DNA of 64,000 nucleotides from Dipteronia dyeriana (taxonomy: Eukaryota > Streptophyta > Magnoliopsida > Sapindales > Sapindaceae), in NCBI GenBank assembly GCA_032871835.1, contig CM065295.1:82143819-82207818 (forward strand), given 5' to 3'. A program made the translations under genes and the position numbers. Under the pieces are notes generated by a model. The model made no database searches. It was given only the letters and a program-made list of their open reading frames with translations, and was not told the DNA's origin. Positions 1 to 10,945 of this stretch are shown here, one piece after another (position 1 is the stretch's first letter; every line of letters starts with the position of its first letter).

Positions 1-388
1 ATGTTTTTCCAAACAAAGCTCCGTACCTCATTATTGCGTACTTGTTGGAATGCCCTAATTTTGACCAATTTAGTGAAGTAATATGTCAATACAGGCATGT
101 AGACGACATCATCTGGCACCCTAGGTAGTTTGCCAACAATGTCCATTCCCTATTTCATAAAAGGCCAAAGGGTCGAGATTGGGTTTAGCGTACCCAGGGG
201 GAGGTGTGATATTTGTGCAAACCATTGGCATATGTCGCAAGTCTTCATGTGTTTCTTAGAATTATTCCTCATTGTCTGTAAATAATATCCGGTTGTAATA
301 ACTCGGTTGGACAAAATTTGAAAGCACGAATGGTTTCCGCATTCTTCATCATGAAGGCTCTTAAGGACGTCGTGCGCTTCTTGTGGTG
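1..388 (-). pseudogene. Tat-A Gypsy integrase, N-terminal part (broken, runs off left edge)
   Basis: Minus-strand reading gives the retroviral integrase zinc-binding domain (HDEECGNHSC, then CDIC; an H-H-C-C arrangement) followed by the start of the catalytic core. In the core the first catalytic Asp lies in MDIVGKLP, followed by VLTYYFTK. The zinc domain is read from about 388 to 150; a stop separates it from the core, which continues past base 1. It follows on from the pol remnant that ends at 7191, so the two pieces were one integrase before the 6.8-kb element at 394-7185 inserted. The frames on the two sides differ by one base, so the gene was already decayed or has decayed since. Integrase would join cDNA to host DNA; this copy cannot be functional. 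Confidence 0.85.
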
Positions 389-393
389 ATACA

Positions 394-2531
394 TGACGGG
401 GACACGTCGTTGCAGTGTCATCAAATATAAACATTTAAGTTCGGCCTCGCAAGGGCGCAAGTCACAGAGACTAGCACAACGGCAAGCAAGGGATCAATCC
501 ATAGGGAGGTGGGATTCACCGATCGTCTCTAGTTCTAGCTATTATTACAACACTCCAAGCGGACTCGTGTGTTGCGTGTGCGGAAAAGTGAATAATAATA
601 TAACTAAATAACTTATATAAATGATATATACAATGATAGATGGAATGGAGATATACATGAAATGTGGTTACTCTAGGGAAACGCCTCAACCGTGACAATC
701 CTCCTAATTACATTCTAGACTCACATAATCCTCAAATGTGCAAGTATATCATAGGCTCGTATCCCCTTAATTAATCTCTAATATATCTCGATGTCATAGA
801 GATAGTATCCATATATACCCGAAATCTCTCTCGAGCAATCCGAACAGTATATATGAACCCATTAAGCACGTGGAATCCAAATCGAACCCTATACGCTAGC
901 CTAGTGGTTCTAGCACTTTCTAGTCAAGCATAGTGAATGTTTATCTAAGAATTGTCAAATTCATCTCCTCTCGGTACATAACATCTAACCATGGATCAAT
1001 TACAAAGTGATCAATTAAGCAAAGGCTTTAAGCACTTAAAACATCCATATAATAACACAAGCACAAGAAAAATGTCGATGGTCTTTACTTCTATGTCAAA
1101 GATTAGGTTTAGTCAACTCCCTAGGATGGCTAAACATAGGCAACAAGTTTACCTAACAACTATATGCAACAATGTGATTGTTATATCATTAAGATTCAAT
1201 TTAGGTTAAAGGTTCATCCTCTTGTATAGGGAATTTTCCCACAATCAATTCATCACCCAATCCTGTCACGTGGATGGATAATCGTGTCTTAATACAAAGA
1301 CCCATTAAGAACAAGGATATGAACCAAGGTCAATTTAGCAACTAAAAGCCTGAACTGAAACCTTTTATACTCTTTGGGGCTAAAATCCATATTACTCAAA
1401 TTACTTAATACATGGAATTTCAAGTCATCCATCAATCAATCAACAATCATGGGTATCTAATTTCTACTCTAAATTACAACTACTCCTAAACCCAATCATG
1501 GACACATATTGATTTCTAACAATTCATACACATACATATCATATTAAGAGCATAAAAACACTTATATCAAAGAGCAAAACAAAATCCAAATGAATTTAAG
1601 AATAATCAATACATTTATTACACAAGTGTAGGTTTACAATATCCCCAAATTGGTGGAATACATCAAAGAATACAAGAAATACAAAGAAATGAGTAAATAA
1701 GAGAAACCCTTGAAGACAAGTCCTGTAAAGATGCTCATAGCCTTCCTAGCTCAATTATGGCTCCTAATTCCTTTGTAATCTACTCTAAGATGGATGGAGG
1801 AAGTGTATAATGGTGAGATGGAGGTGTATGGTGAGCTCTTATGGAGGAAAAACCTCCATGGGAGCAAGAGGTGAAAGAAAATGGAAGAAGAAGAGAAGAG
1901 GCGTGAGAAGGGGAAAAGAGGGGAAGAGAGGTGAAGAGAGCTCTCTAGAATGAGGAGAAAAGGGGGTATTTATAGTGTGGGAGGTTAGGGTAAGACTTTT
2001 GGGTGAAACTACAAGAATACCCCAATGAAAATGGCTGAAAAACGCATTTTTATCAAGAAGTGCAGTACGATGTGCTGTACGCATAAACACAGTGAACCAC
2101 ACATCAATTTTTGGAGTTTTCTGCCCTTCTACGTGGTACAAAACGGGGTTTGCAAATTGGTCTCGCGTGGTTGAGTACCGCACCTCCGTGCACCATTACA
2201 AAAACGGTCATAACTTTCTCTACAAACCTCGGAATCACAATCAGTAAAGTGAGTTGGAAAGAAGACCTCATGGGCTTTCCGAAAAGTTGTTATAGGCGAC
2301 GTATTTCGATTGGAGGAGAGAGATGACCTTCTAAATTAGGGTGTCGTCATAAGCTATTCCAAATTCTGCCCTTTAACCTCGAAAACTCTTCAATTAAGCT
2401 CAAATACCTTCCGTAGGGAACATGTACCTACACAAGGCTCACAAACACATCAAATACCAAAATATACTCGAAAACAAGAACAAAAGCGAGGTAATGGGGA
2501 CCTCAAATAGGTATATAAATAGTTCCGATCA
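394..2531 (-). repeat. 3' LTR of the LARD-like element
   Basis: Begins on the plus strand TGACGGGGACACG and ends CCGATCA, so on the minus strand it runs TG...CA. A TATA box (TATAAATA on the minus strand, 1967-1974) lies roughly 560 bp inside the LTR's minus-strand start and probably marks the promoter. It matches 5039-7185 nearly end to end with scattered substitutions and small indels. Several short open stretches inside it are shared between copies but show no protein-family match. Confidence 0.88.
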
Positions 2532-2552
2532 ATACCCCCAAACCTATCTTTT
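2532..2552 (-). other. Polypurine tract of the LARD-like element
   Basis: On the minus strand a purine-rich stretch (AAAAGATAGG, then TTTGGGGGTAT) directly precedes the TGATCGG start of the 3' LTR. This is where plus-strand cDNA priming would occur. Confidence 0.6.
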
Positions 2553-5017
2553 GCTGGTCCTCGAGCAAAAATTTAAAACGAAAAACATTCAAACAAAATG
2601 AACATAATTAAAAACTAAGCTAGGCTAGTCCACTTTCGTAGGAAACACGATGACACTTAGCACGTGCCATAAGCCTTTCAACCACTAGGTGATCCCTAGA
2701 TGGAGAAGTTTTGTCTTCTGAGGGTTTACAGATACGAACACCCATAAACGTATTACTCTGCAAGAAAGCTGAGATGCAATCCAAACATACCACATAAAAA
2801 CAACACACGCATGCTAGTATCTCAAATATACCAATCAATAACAATGCTTCACACAATGCAAGTATGCCAATACTTAGGATGTTTTCGATTTACAAATCAA
2901 CAACGCTCGAATGCTCAAGATAAAATTCGCCTCGACTCTAATCCTCACCGGATTTCAGTCTAATTTGTTCACTTAGAACCTAGGCGATCACTCTCTAGCA
3001 AACACATGCGATTTGGATGTTATGTTCATGGAATCTAATATATCGCATATGAGTATATTCAATGAAGCGCATTTTATAGTAATAGATCTCATGGAAAGAA
3101 TTGAAATGTCATGACCGTGGAAAGAGCATGCATTGAGTCATATTCCCAATATAGACTTTCTAAGAGATCAAATGGATTTTCCCTCACTTGTATTGGGGCC
3201 AAGGTGTTTTGTGGTGGTGTATGAGATGGAAGATATGGTAAGAGTGGGAAGGATAAAGTTACTAATCATGCCAAGGTGCTTATACATATTACAATACTTT
3301 AGTTAGCTCTAAAACACATTACATCACAAGTGACTAGGCACTAAACTTTACATTACACATTTGTGCTACACTTGTACTCATTGGTGAGTAACTTTAAATT
3401 TATAGAACTTGAAGGCTTAAGTATTTATAATTCACACTTATTTTATTTTCTAACTATTTTTTTTAACCCTTGCCTTTGCACATTTACACATAATTGCCTA
3501 AGTACACATTTATAAAATTTAGAGCAAAATATAACTTCTCTAAAGCTATACACCTTAACATGAACAATAACAAGGGTATGACTTGTGTTTGGGTTGGAAG
3601 GTGTATGTAGGTTTAGTGTTTCGCCTTAAATTTTTACAATGTAAGCACACATAGGGACGTGAGAGTGTATGGGCTATTTATGGAGTTTAAGAACACACTC
3701 AAATCCAAATCATTTCTAAAAGTCCATCTAACAAGGGAATATAAATCTCAACAAGCAGTTCACATGATAAAGTTCTATGACAATCAATGCAAATTTGAAG
3801 TACAATGAGATCACAGTTAAGAACAAAATCAGAAAGTGTTTAAAGAATAGAAACAAAACCCACAAATTTCGTTTTTTAGGCTTAAGTGTAGCTCATGGGT
3901 AGTCTCCACTATTTTCCTAATCTAAACAAGCAAAGAGTTTTATCCACCTCAACACTAAAAGATTGGCACTGTACAAGCAAATTTAAGTGATGCATGGAGC
4001 TAAAAGCATACTATGCATATCTCTACCGGCACACAAAAGAAAGCAACTCAACATAGAGGCCAAAAATTTCAAAAACTGTCGAAATTCAAGTTCGTCCAAT
4101 GTCCACTATTTGGTGCATATCTTTAACAGAACCTAATATCATTTGACAAAATTTTAACATCAACAAGTAGACATATAAATACACACTTTTCATTTAAAAA
4201 ATATTTCAAAATTCAAATTGGAAAAGTGTGAAAATGGACAATGAAAATAGTGTATGTGCAGTTTCAAAAAACAGGTCATCGCCTTTGACCTTTGATTGAA
4301 GAAATGATCATACCTTTTAAACCGCCAGTCAGAATTTTGTGTTCTTTATATATTCAAAATTATAATGAAAAATCGAAGAACATTACGTGGGCAGAAAAAT
4401 TAATTTCTTCACCAATTAGTACAGTTTTAAAGAAACATTTACCTCAAGAATATTCAAAACAGGAAATTTTTTTCAGAGATTTGAAAATTGTCTAAAACAA
4501 ACACCTTAAGATCTAAGTACAACACAAATCCACTCTTAGATCTAAACATAAATTAAAATAAAAGAAAATAAGCATAGCATTCCTAACATTAAATGCATGG
4601 GCGGTTCTCGCCCAAGTCGATAACTACTCTACAAGCACTCAAATTAAAGCTCAAAATTTAGAGGAAACCTCTTGTGGCTGCAGCCACATGGCCTTTGTGG
4701 CGTTGCCGTTTCACTTGGAATGTTTTTGCGGTATGATAGACACACATCTAGCTCTCAAGATTCGTGTGGTCTTTCCAATCTGATAGTTTCAATTTCTTGC
4801 ACAAGCACAACTCAAAAAGCAATCAAATGCATATGCTATAAATAAAATAACAAAACACGATTAACAACCCCATAACCTAGCCTAAACATTGTCGTGCACA
4901 CAATGCAAGACGTGAGTAAAAGAGATACTTATTTTTAACATAACAATCTATTCCGTAAAACAATAAAAATCAGTAAAATGGAAGCTAAAACTATCAACAA
5001 TCAATGAATACGCTACC
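2553..5017. other. Non-coding interior of the LARD-like element
   Basis: About 2.5 kb of AT-rich sequence between primer site and polypurine tract. No gag, protease, reverse transcriptase, RNase H or integrase motif is visible in any frame. The longest open frame here (4292-4495, plus, 67 codons) has no recognisable domain. The absence of coding capacity supports the non-autonomous classification. Confidence 0.7.
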
Positions 5018-5035
5018 TCCCCGACAAAGGTGCCA
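5018..5035 (-). other. Primer-binding site, tRNA-Asp-like
   Basis: The minus strand reads TGGCACCTTTGTCGGGGA just inside the 5' LTR. It resembles the tRNA-Asp-complementary site TGGCGCCGTTGCCGGGG with about three differences, two of which are transitions as expected from decay of methylated cytosines. Confidence 0.7.
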
Positions 5036-5038
5036 ATT

Positions 5039-7185
5039 TAACGGGGACACGTCGTTGCAGTGTCATCATATATGAACATTTAAGTTTGGCCTCGCAAGGG
5101 CTCAAGTCACAGAGACTAGCACAGCGACAAGCAAGGGATCGATTCACAGGGAGGTGGGATTCACCGATCGTCTCTAGTTCTAACTATTATTACAACACTC
5201 CAAGCGGACTCGTGTGTTGCGTGTGCGGAAAAGTGAATAATAATATAACTAAATAACTTATATAAATGATATATACAATGATAGATGGAATGGAGATATA
5301 CATGAAATGTGGTTACACTAGGGAAATGACTAAACCGTGACAATCCTCATAATCACGTTCTAGACTCACCTAATCCTCAAATGTGCAAGTATATCATAGG
5401 CTCGTATCCCCTTAATTAATCTCTAATCTCTCTCGATGTCATAGAGATAGTATCCATATATATCCAAAATCTCTCTCGAGCAATCCGGACAATATATATG
5501 AACCCATTAAGCACGTGAAATATAAATTGAACCCTATACGCTAGCCTAGTGGTTCTAGTACTTTCTAGTCAATCATAGTGAATGTTTATCTAAGCATTGT
5601 CAAATGTGTCTCCCCTCAGTACATAGCATCTAACCATGGATTAATTACAAAGTGATCAATTAAGCAAAGGCTTTAAGCACTCAAAACATCCATATAACTA
5701 CACAAGCACAAGAAAAATGTCGGTGGTCTTTACTTCTATGTCAAAGATTCTGTTTAGTCAACTCCCTAGGATGGCTAAACATAGGAAACAAGTTTACCTA
5801 ACAACTATATGCAACAATGTGATTGTTATATCATTAAGAACATTCAATTTAGGTTAAAGGTTCATCCTCTTGTTTAGGGAATTTTCCCATGATCAATTCA
5901 TCACTCAATCCTGTCACGTGGATAGATAATCGTGTCTTAATACAAAGACCCATTAAGAACAAGGATATGAACCAAGGTCAATTTAGCAACTAAAAGCCTA
6001 AACTGAAACCTTTTATACTCTTTAGGGCTAAAATCCATATTACTCAAATTACTTAATACATTGAATTTCAAGTCATCCATCAATCAATCAACAATCATGG
6101 GTATCTAATTTCTACTCTATATTACAACTACTCCTAAACCCAATCATGGACACATATTGATTTCTAACAATTCATACACATACATATCATATTAAGAGCA
6201 TAAAAACACATATATCAAATAGCAAAACAAAACTCAAATGAATTTAAGAACAATCAATACATTTATTACACAAGTGTAGGTTTATAATATCCCCAAATTG
6301 GTGGAATACATCAAAGAATACAAGAAATACAAAAAAAAATGAGTAAATTAGAGCAAACCCTTGAAGACAAGTCCTCCAAAGATGCTCATAGCCTTCCTAA
6401 CTCGGTTTTGGCTCCTAATTCCTTTGTAATCTACTCTAAAATGGATGGAGGAAGTGTATAATGGTGAGGTGGAGGTGTATGGTGAGCTCCTATGGAGGAA
6501 AAACCTCCATAGGGGCAAGAGGTGAAAGAAAATGGAAGAAGAAGAGAAGAGGCCTGAGAAGGGGAAAAGAAGGGAAGAGAGGTGAAGAGAGCTCTCTAGA
6601 ATGAGGAGAAAAGGGGGTATTTATAGTGTGGGAGGTTAGGGCAAGACTTTTGGGTGAAAAGACAAGAATACCCTTTTGAAAATGGCTGAAAAATGCATTT
6701 CTGCCCAGATGTGCGGTACGATGTGTTATATGCATCAACATAGCGAACCACACATCACTTTTAGAGCTTGCTGCCCTTCTACGCGGTACAAAATGTTTTA
6801 CGCAACTTGGTCTCGCGTGGTTGTGTACTGCACTTCTCTGAGCACCATTACAACAACGATCATAACTTTCTTCAAAAACCTCGGAATCGTGATCTGTAAA
6901 GTGTATTGGCAAGAAGACCTCCGGGGCTTTTCTAAAAGTGGCTATAGGCAATATAGTTCGATCAGAGGAGAGAGATATGACCTTTTGAAGTTAGAGTGTA
7001 TGCACAAGTTATTCCAAATTCTGCCCTTTAACCTTCAAAACTCTTCAATTAAGCTCAAATACCTTCCGTAGGGAACATGTACCTACACAAGGCTCACAAA
7101 CATATCAAATACCAAAATATACTCAAAAATAAGAACAAAAGCTAGAAAATTGGGACCTCAAAAGGTATATAAATTGCTCCGATCA
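5039..7185 (-). repeat. 5' LTR of the LARD-like element
   Basis: Direct repeat of 394-2531. The terminal TG on the plus strand has changed to TA at 5039. The TATA box of the minus-strand promoter is at 6618-6625, within TATTTATA on the plus strand. Outer end CCGATCA at 7185 is followed by the TSD ATACA. Confidence 0.88.
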
Positions 7186-7190
7186 ATACA

Positions 7191-7850
7191 CCAAGTACGA
7201 ACCTGTAAAATATTTCTTGTATAGCTTATCGTACATGATGCAAAATTTTGTAGCCTTTGCTTTGACCCTCTTTGCTTCTGATCTGCTCTCAGGCAAAATG
7301 TCAGCCTGGAGGTAGTTAAATAAGGGATTCATCCAACTAGTTCCATGGTCGACTGGTGTGACTGCTTCGACTTCTTGAATAGTCGGTGCCATGAGATGTA
7401 TGATGCAAATCAACCTCATACCACTGGTCGATATTGACCCAAGGTTTGCCAAAGTGTTTTCTCGAGAATTCTCTGATCTTGGTACTTGCTGAATCGTAAA
7501 CTCATCGAAGGTCGATCGCAGTTGTTTGGCCTTTGCCAGGTATGCCGTCATTCTTTGGTTTCTTGTTTCATATAACCCCTCATCTGTCAGATGACTAGTT
7601 ACGAGTCACTATATATTAGAATGCTCTTGACGACCAAGCTGTTTGCGAGGTCGAGTCCAACAATCAATGCTTCGTATTCGGCTTCATTATTCATCGCTCA
7701 GAATTCGTAGTGTATCGATTACTCCAGCGTCTCTCCCTACGGGGATGTGAGTACCAATCCAAGCCCACAACCTTTAATATTGCTAGAGCCATCGATCGAC
7801 AAGGTCCATTTACCTGTCATAGGACCCTTTGCGAGAGCTATTATTTCTCG
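7191..7850 (-). pseudogene. Tat-A pol: second (archaeal-type) RNase H to integrase linker
   Basis: Minus-strand frames contain a broken RNase H-like segment. It aligns with the better-preserved copy in Tat-B (36105-36677), which has NMAEYEALLAGL and NDSQVVVNQV. It is followed by the linker ending KLYKKYFTGSYLVY at 7191. A second RNase H between the first RNase H and integrase is a known hallmark of the Tat lineage of Ty3/Gypsy elements. The frame from 7551 to 7183 is open; the part from 7560 to 7850 has stops. It ends exactly at the insertion site of the LARD-like element. Confidence 0.7.
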
Positions 7851-7851
7851 T

Positions 7852-8200
7852 TCAGCTTGTACACTCACAATAGGCAAACTCTGAGATAAAAACAACTAAT
7901 ACATGTGATTTCTTTGTCATTCGAGGATGGAAGCTGATATTGAATTCGCTTAGCTCCACCGCCCACTTAGTTAGTCGACTCGAAAGTTCGGGTTTATACA
8001 GAATACGTCTGAGCGGAAAGGCAGTTATAACCTTAACAAAATTGCATTGAAAATATGACCTCAGTTTGCATGTCGCGACAATAAGGGCTAGTGCAAGCTT
8101 CTCCAGTCGACTGTACCTGGTTTCTGACTGTACCTGGTTTCTGACTGTACCTGGTTTCTGCATCGAGTAGTGATTTACTTACGTAGTTTATTGGATGCTA
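7852..8200 (-). pseudogene. Tat-A pol: RNase H remnant
   Basis: The minus frame carries LEKLALALIVATCKLRSYFQ and RLTKWAVELSEFNISF, the usual end of the Gypsy RNase H that degrades RNA in RNA/DNA hybrids. A 17-bp unit repeated three times at 8109-8160 adds bases upstream of LEKLALAL and shifts the frame. Confidence 0.8.
8109..8160. repeat. 17-bp unit in three tandem copies
   Basis: The unit GACTGTACCTGGTTTCT repeats perfectly at 8109, 8126 and 8143, inside RNase H coding sequence. Two extra copies add 34 bases, which is not a multiple of three. Confidence 0.9.
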
Positions 8201-8399
8201 CTTGCCATCATCTTCTCTGATCAGTACGACACTTATGGCTTTATCGGTTACCGCCAGATATAACAGCAACACTTCACTGTTCTTTGGTTTCGACAACAGT
8301 GGGGGTGACATCAAGTACGTTTTAAAATCTTGTAATGTTTTCTCGCAGTCATCGTTCCATTCAAAAGCTTTGTTCTTTCTTAAGGTGTTAAAGAAGTGG

Positions 8400-9370
8400 T
8401 GACTACTTTCAGATGATTTCGAGATGAATCGGTTTCGGGCTGCTACTCGACCTGTGAGTTTTTACACGTCTTTAATGCATCTAGGCGATTCGATTCTTTG
8501 TATCGATCGGATCTGATCCGAATTGGCCTCAATGCCTCTCTATGTGACCAAGTAACCTAAAAACTTCCCTGAAGAGACACCAAAAGAACACTTAGTGTGG
8601 TTCAATTTTATACCGTACTTGTCAAAAACGTCGACTAATTGTCTCAAGTGCTCGATGTGTTATTGTGCGACTAAGGATTTGACCAGCATGTCGTCGATGT
8701 AGACTTCTATTGTCGAACCAAGTATTTCAACGAACATGTTATTTATGAGCCTTTGGTAGTCGCCATTGCATTTTTCAAACCAAAAGGCATCACTTTGTCG
8801 TAAAAAGTACCTCGCTCCGTGACGAAAGATGTTTTTTTCCTAGTAGTCAAGATGCATTAAGATCTGGTTGTACCCTGAGTATGCATCCATAAAGCTGAGT
8901 AGTTCTTGTCCCGCTATTGCATTGACCAGCATGTCGATATGAGGAAGTGGTAATGAATCTTTGGGAAACGCCTTGTTGAGATCCGTGAAGTTGATACAAA
9001 CTCACCATTTCCTATTCTTCTTCCTTAAGACCATGATGTTTGCCAGCCAGTCTGGATACTTCACTTCTTTGGCTGATCCGATATCGAGTAACTTTTAGAT
9101 ATCTTCATTGATTACATTGTTTCTTTCAGGGGTGAATTTCCTTTGCTTTTGTTTCACTGGCCTGTAGTCTGGGTCCACCTATAATTGATAAACCATTACC
9201 TCTGGGTCGATGTCGACCATGTCTGAATGTGACCAGGCAAAGCTGTTACGCCGTCCTCTCAAGAATTCAATTAAGTGTTCACGGACTTCGGTTGGCAATC
9301 TTGACCCAATAAACACCTTTTGCTCTGGTTGCTCAGGGTCGATCGATACCTCGTCGAGTTCTTCCACATT
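8400..9370 (-). pseudogene. Tat-A pol: reverse transcriptase
   Basis: On the minus strand the start of RT is readable at 9367-9179 (FAWSHSDMVDIDPEVMV, typical of Gypsy RT). The catalytic box YIDDMLVKS lies at about 8685-8725, with recognisable pieces on both sides, for example the region coding for FMDAYSGYNQI near 8870-8890. Stops and frameshifts break the frame repeatedly. RT would copy the element RNA into cDNA; this copy is dead. Confidence 0.8.
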
Positions 9371-9699
9371 CGATTCTTTTGTGGTTGACTCGACTTTAGA
9401 TTCCTGTAATCAATATAACTCATATTTCTTTTTCTTCATGGCGTTCTGATAACATTCTCTTATCGTTTTTGCTCCCCTTTTATTTCTCGCACTCCTCATC
9501 TGGTTAGGAATTTTATCATTTGATGGTAGGTCGACTGTATTGATTTCAACTCGTGTATCCACGGCCTGCCCATAATAGCGTTGTACGGTGATTGGCAGTC
9601 GAGCACCAGAAAATTGATGTAGAGGTTTACTCATTCGGCATATACTGGTAGTACGACCTCTCATAAGGTGCTTTTTTATTCCCCGCCGAACCCTGTCAA

Positions 9700-9960
9700 C
9701 ACGGTCATTCACTGGCTGAGTTTGGACTTATGAATATGCATTTCCCTAAGAGCACTATTAAACAGAATGTTACATGAGCTGCCATTATCAACTAAAATGC
9801 ATTTTGTTAGACTATTCACGATATGTAAAGAAATAACAAGTGTATCATGGTGAGGAAAGAATAAATCTGGTTTATCCGTAGACTTAAAAGTGACGGTCTC
9901 GTCAAAATTAGAGGGGTACTCCCGATTGGATCGAATCTCCAAATTCGACACCTATCGTGT
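9700..9960 (-). pseudogene. Tat-A protease region
   Basis: The minus frame contains CILVDNGSSCNILF, the aspartic protease active-site region of Tat-type elements (DNGSS in place of the usual DTG/DSG). It lies between the gag remnant and RT as expected. Downstream frames to about 9410 belong to the protease-RT linker and are broken. Confidence 0.75.
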
Positions 9961-10530
9961 ATTCCTCTTTGCTGCAGAATTACTCACTCAGCTAACTTCC
10001 GAACCTCCCGCGATATAATTGACTGTCCTATCTTGTTGAGGAGGGCTCATAGGACTACTCATTTTGTTGTGTCATTTGTCGTGCCAAGCGAATGTTTGCT
10101 TCCCCTTGTCTGTCAGGAATTCTTACAGATGTCCCTGCTTGAGAAGCTCTGCGAGTTCAAGTTTGAGGGTGACACAATCCTCCGTTCGATGGTCGTGATC
10201 CCCGTAGAACTCACATCGTAACCTTGTATCCCTATATTCGGGAGGGGCACCCATCTTCCTTGGCCATTTTACTGTCCTACCCATCTCTCGTATCACCCGT
10301 TACGAGGTCGATTGGTTCGATACTGAGGTTATATTCTGGAACGCGGATTTGCGGTCAACCAGATCTTGATTGATCTCGACCATATAACTGTCTGTCGTTC
10401 AATTTTTATGGCCGATGTTATGAGTTGCGCCTATTATTTGTCAGGTACGGTTATGGCCTTAAGTCGTTCGACCTTCTGTCCATCATGTCGTTTCTTCTGT
10501 TGGGCATGGTTGTTGATCTTTCCTACAAAA

Positions 10531-10945
10531 TTAGCCTAATCTTTCTCCATTTGATTTGAGCCGACGACTTTGCCAGTACGTCTTCCATTGTTCTACATGG
10601 ATACTTAGTGAGTTCCTTATATAAATCAAAATCAAACCTGAGGCCTTTCCTAAAGGCGTAAATGGCGGTCGCTTCGTTGTAATGTCAGATCTGCACTTTT
10701 CTCTATTCAAGCGACTGACGTATGTCCTCAAATTTTCTTTGTGCCTTTGTGTTATTGTGTATAAGTCGTCCGACTGTTTTTCCAATTTACGACTGCTCGC
10801 AAATTGTTCCACGAATGTATCTGTAGGCTATGCAAAATAATCAATCGAATTGCAATCGAATTGTTAGGTAAATTGGTATACCATGGTAAAGCTAGGCCGT
10901 TAAGGCTAGACCTAAAGGCTTTGCACATGCACGCTTCTCGTAGGT
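10531..10945 (-). pseudogene. Tat-A gag, truncated at 10945
   Basis: Minus-strand frames give a Retrotrans_gag-type segment: an ACMCKAFRSSL...LALPWYTNLP stretch at 10945-10820, then EQFASSRKLEKQSDDLYTITQ at 10810-10750. The N-terminal part of gag is missing. At 10945/10946 the sequence switches to a 52-bp piece of pol, in the opposite orientation, joined to an inverted LTR. The region 9960-10530 between gag and protease is decayed and no firm domain is visible there. Confidence 0.75.

Larger units (their letters stand above)
389..7190 (-). mobile_element. Nested non-coding LTR retrotransposon (LARD-like) with TSD
   Basis: Two direct repeats of about 2.14 kb (394-2531 and 5039-7185) flank a 2.5-kb internal region with no recognisable gag or pol. 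The 5-bp target-site duplication ATACA is present on both sides (389-393 and 7186-7190). Read on the minus strand, the element starts TGATCGG and the outer end is CCCCGTCA. A primer-binding site follows the 5' LTR and a purine-rich tract precedes the 3' LTR. It sits inside the integrase of Tat-A. Long LTRs plus a non-coding interior fit a large retrotransposon derivative, mobilised in trans by a relative. The tRNA-Asp-like primer site points to the Athila/Tat group of Gypsy elements; that placement is inference. Confidence 0.88.

Noticed and set aside
6676..7071. 131-codon open frame in the LTR at 5039-7185 (similar frame at 11112-11390 in the inverted copy)
   Set aside because: It is carried in an LTR and shows no domain. 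Conservation between copies is explained by their shared LTR origin.
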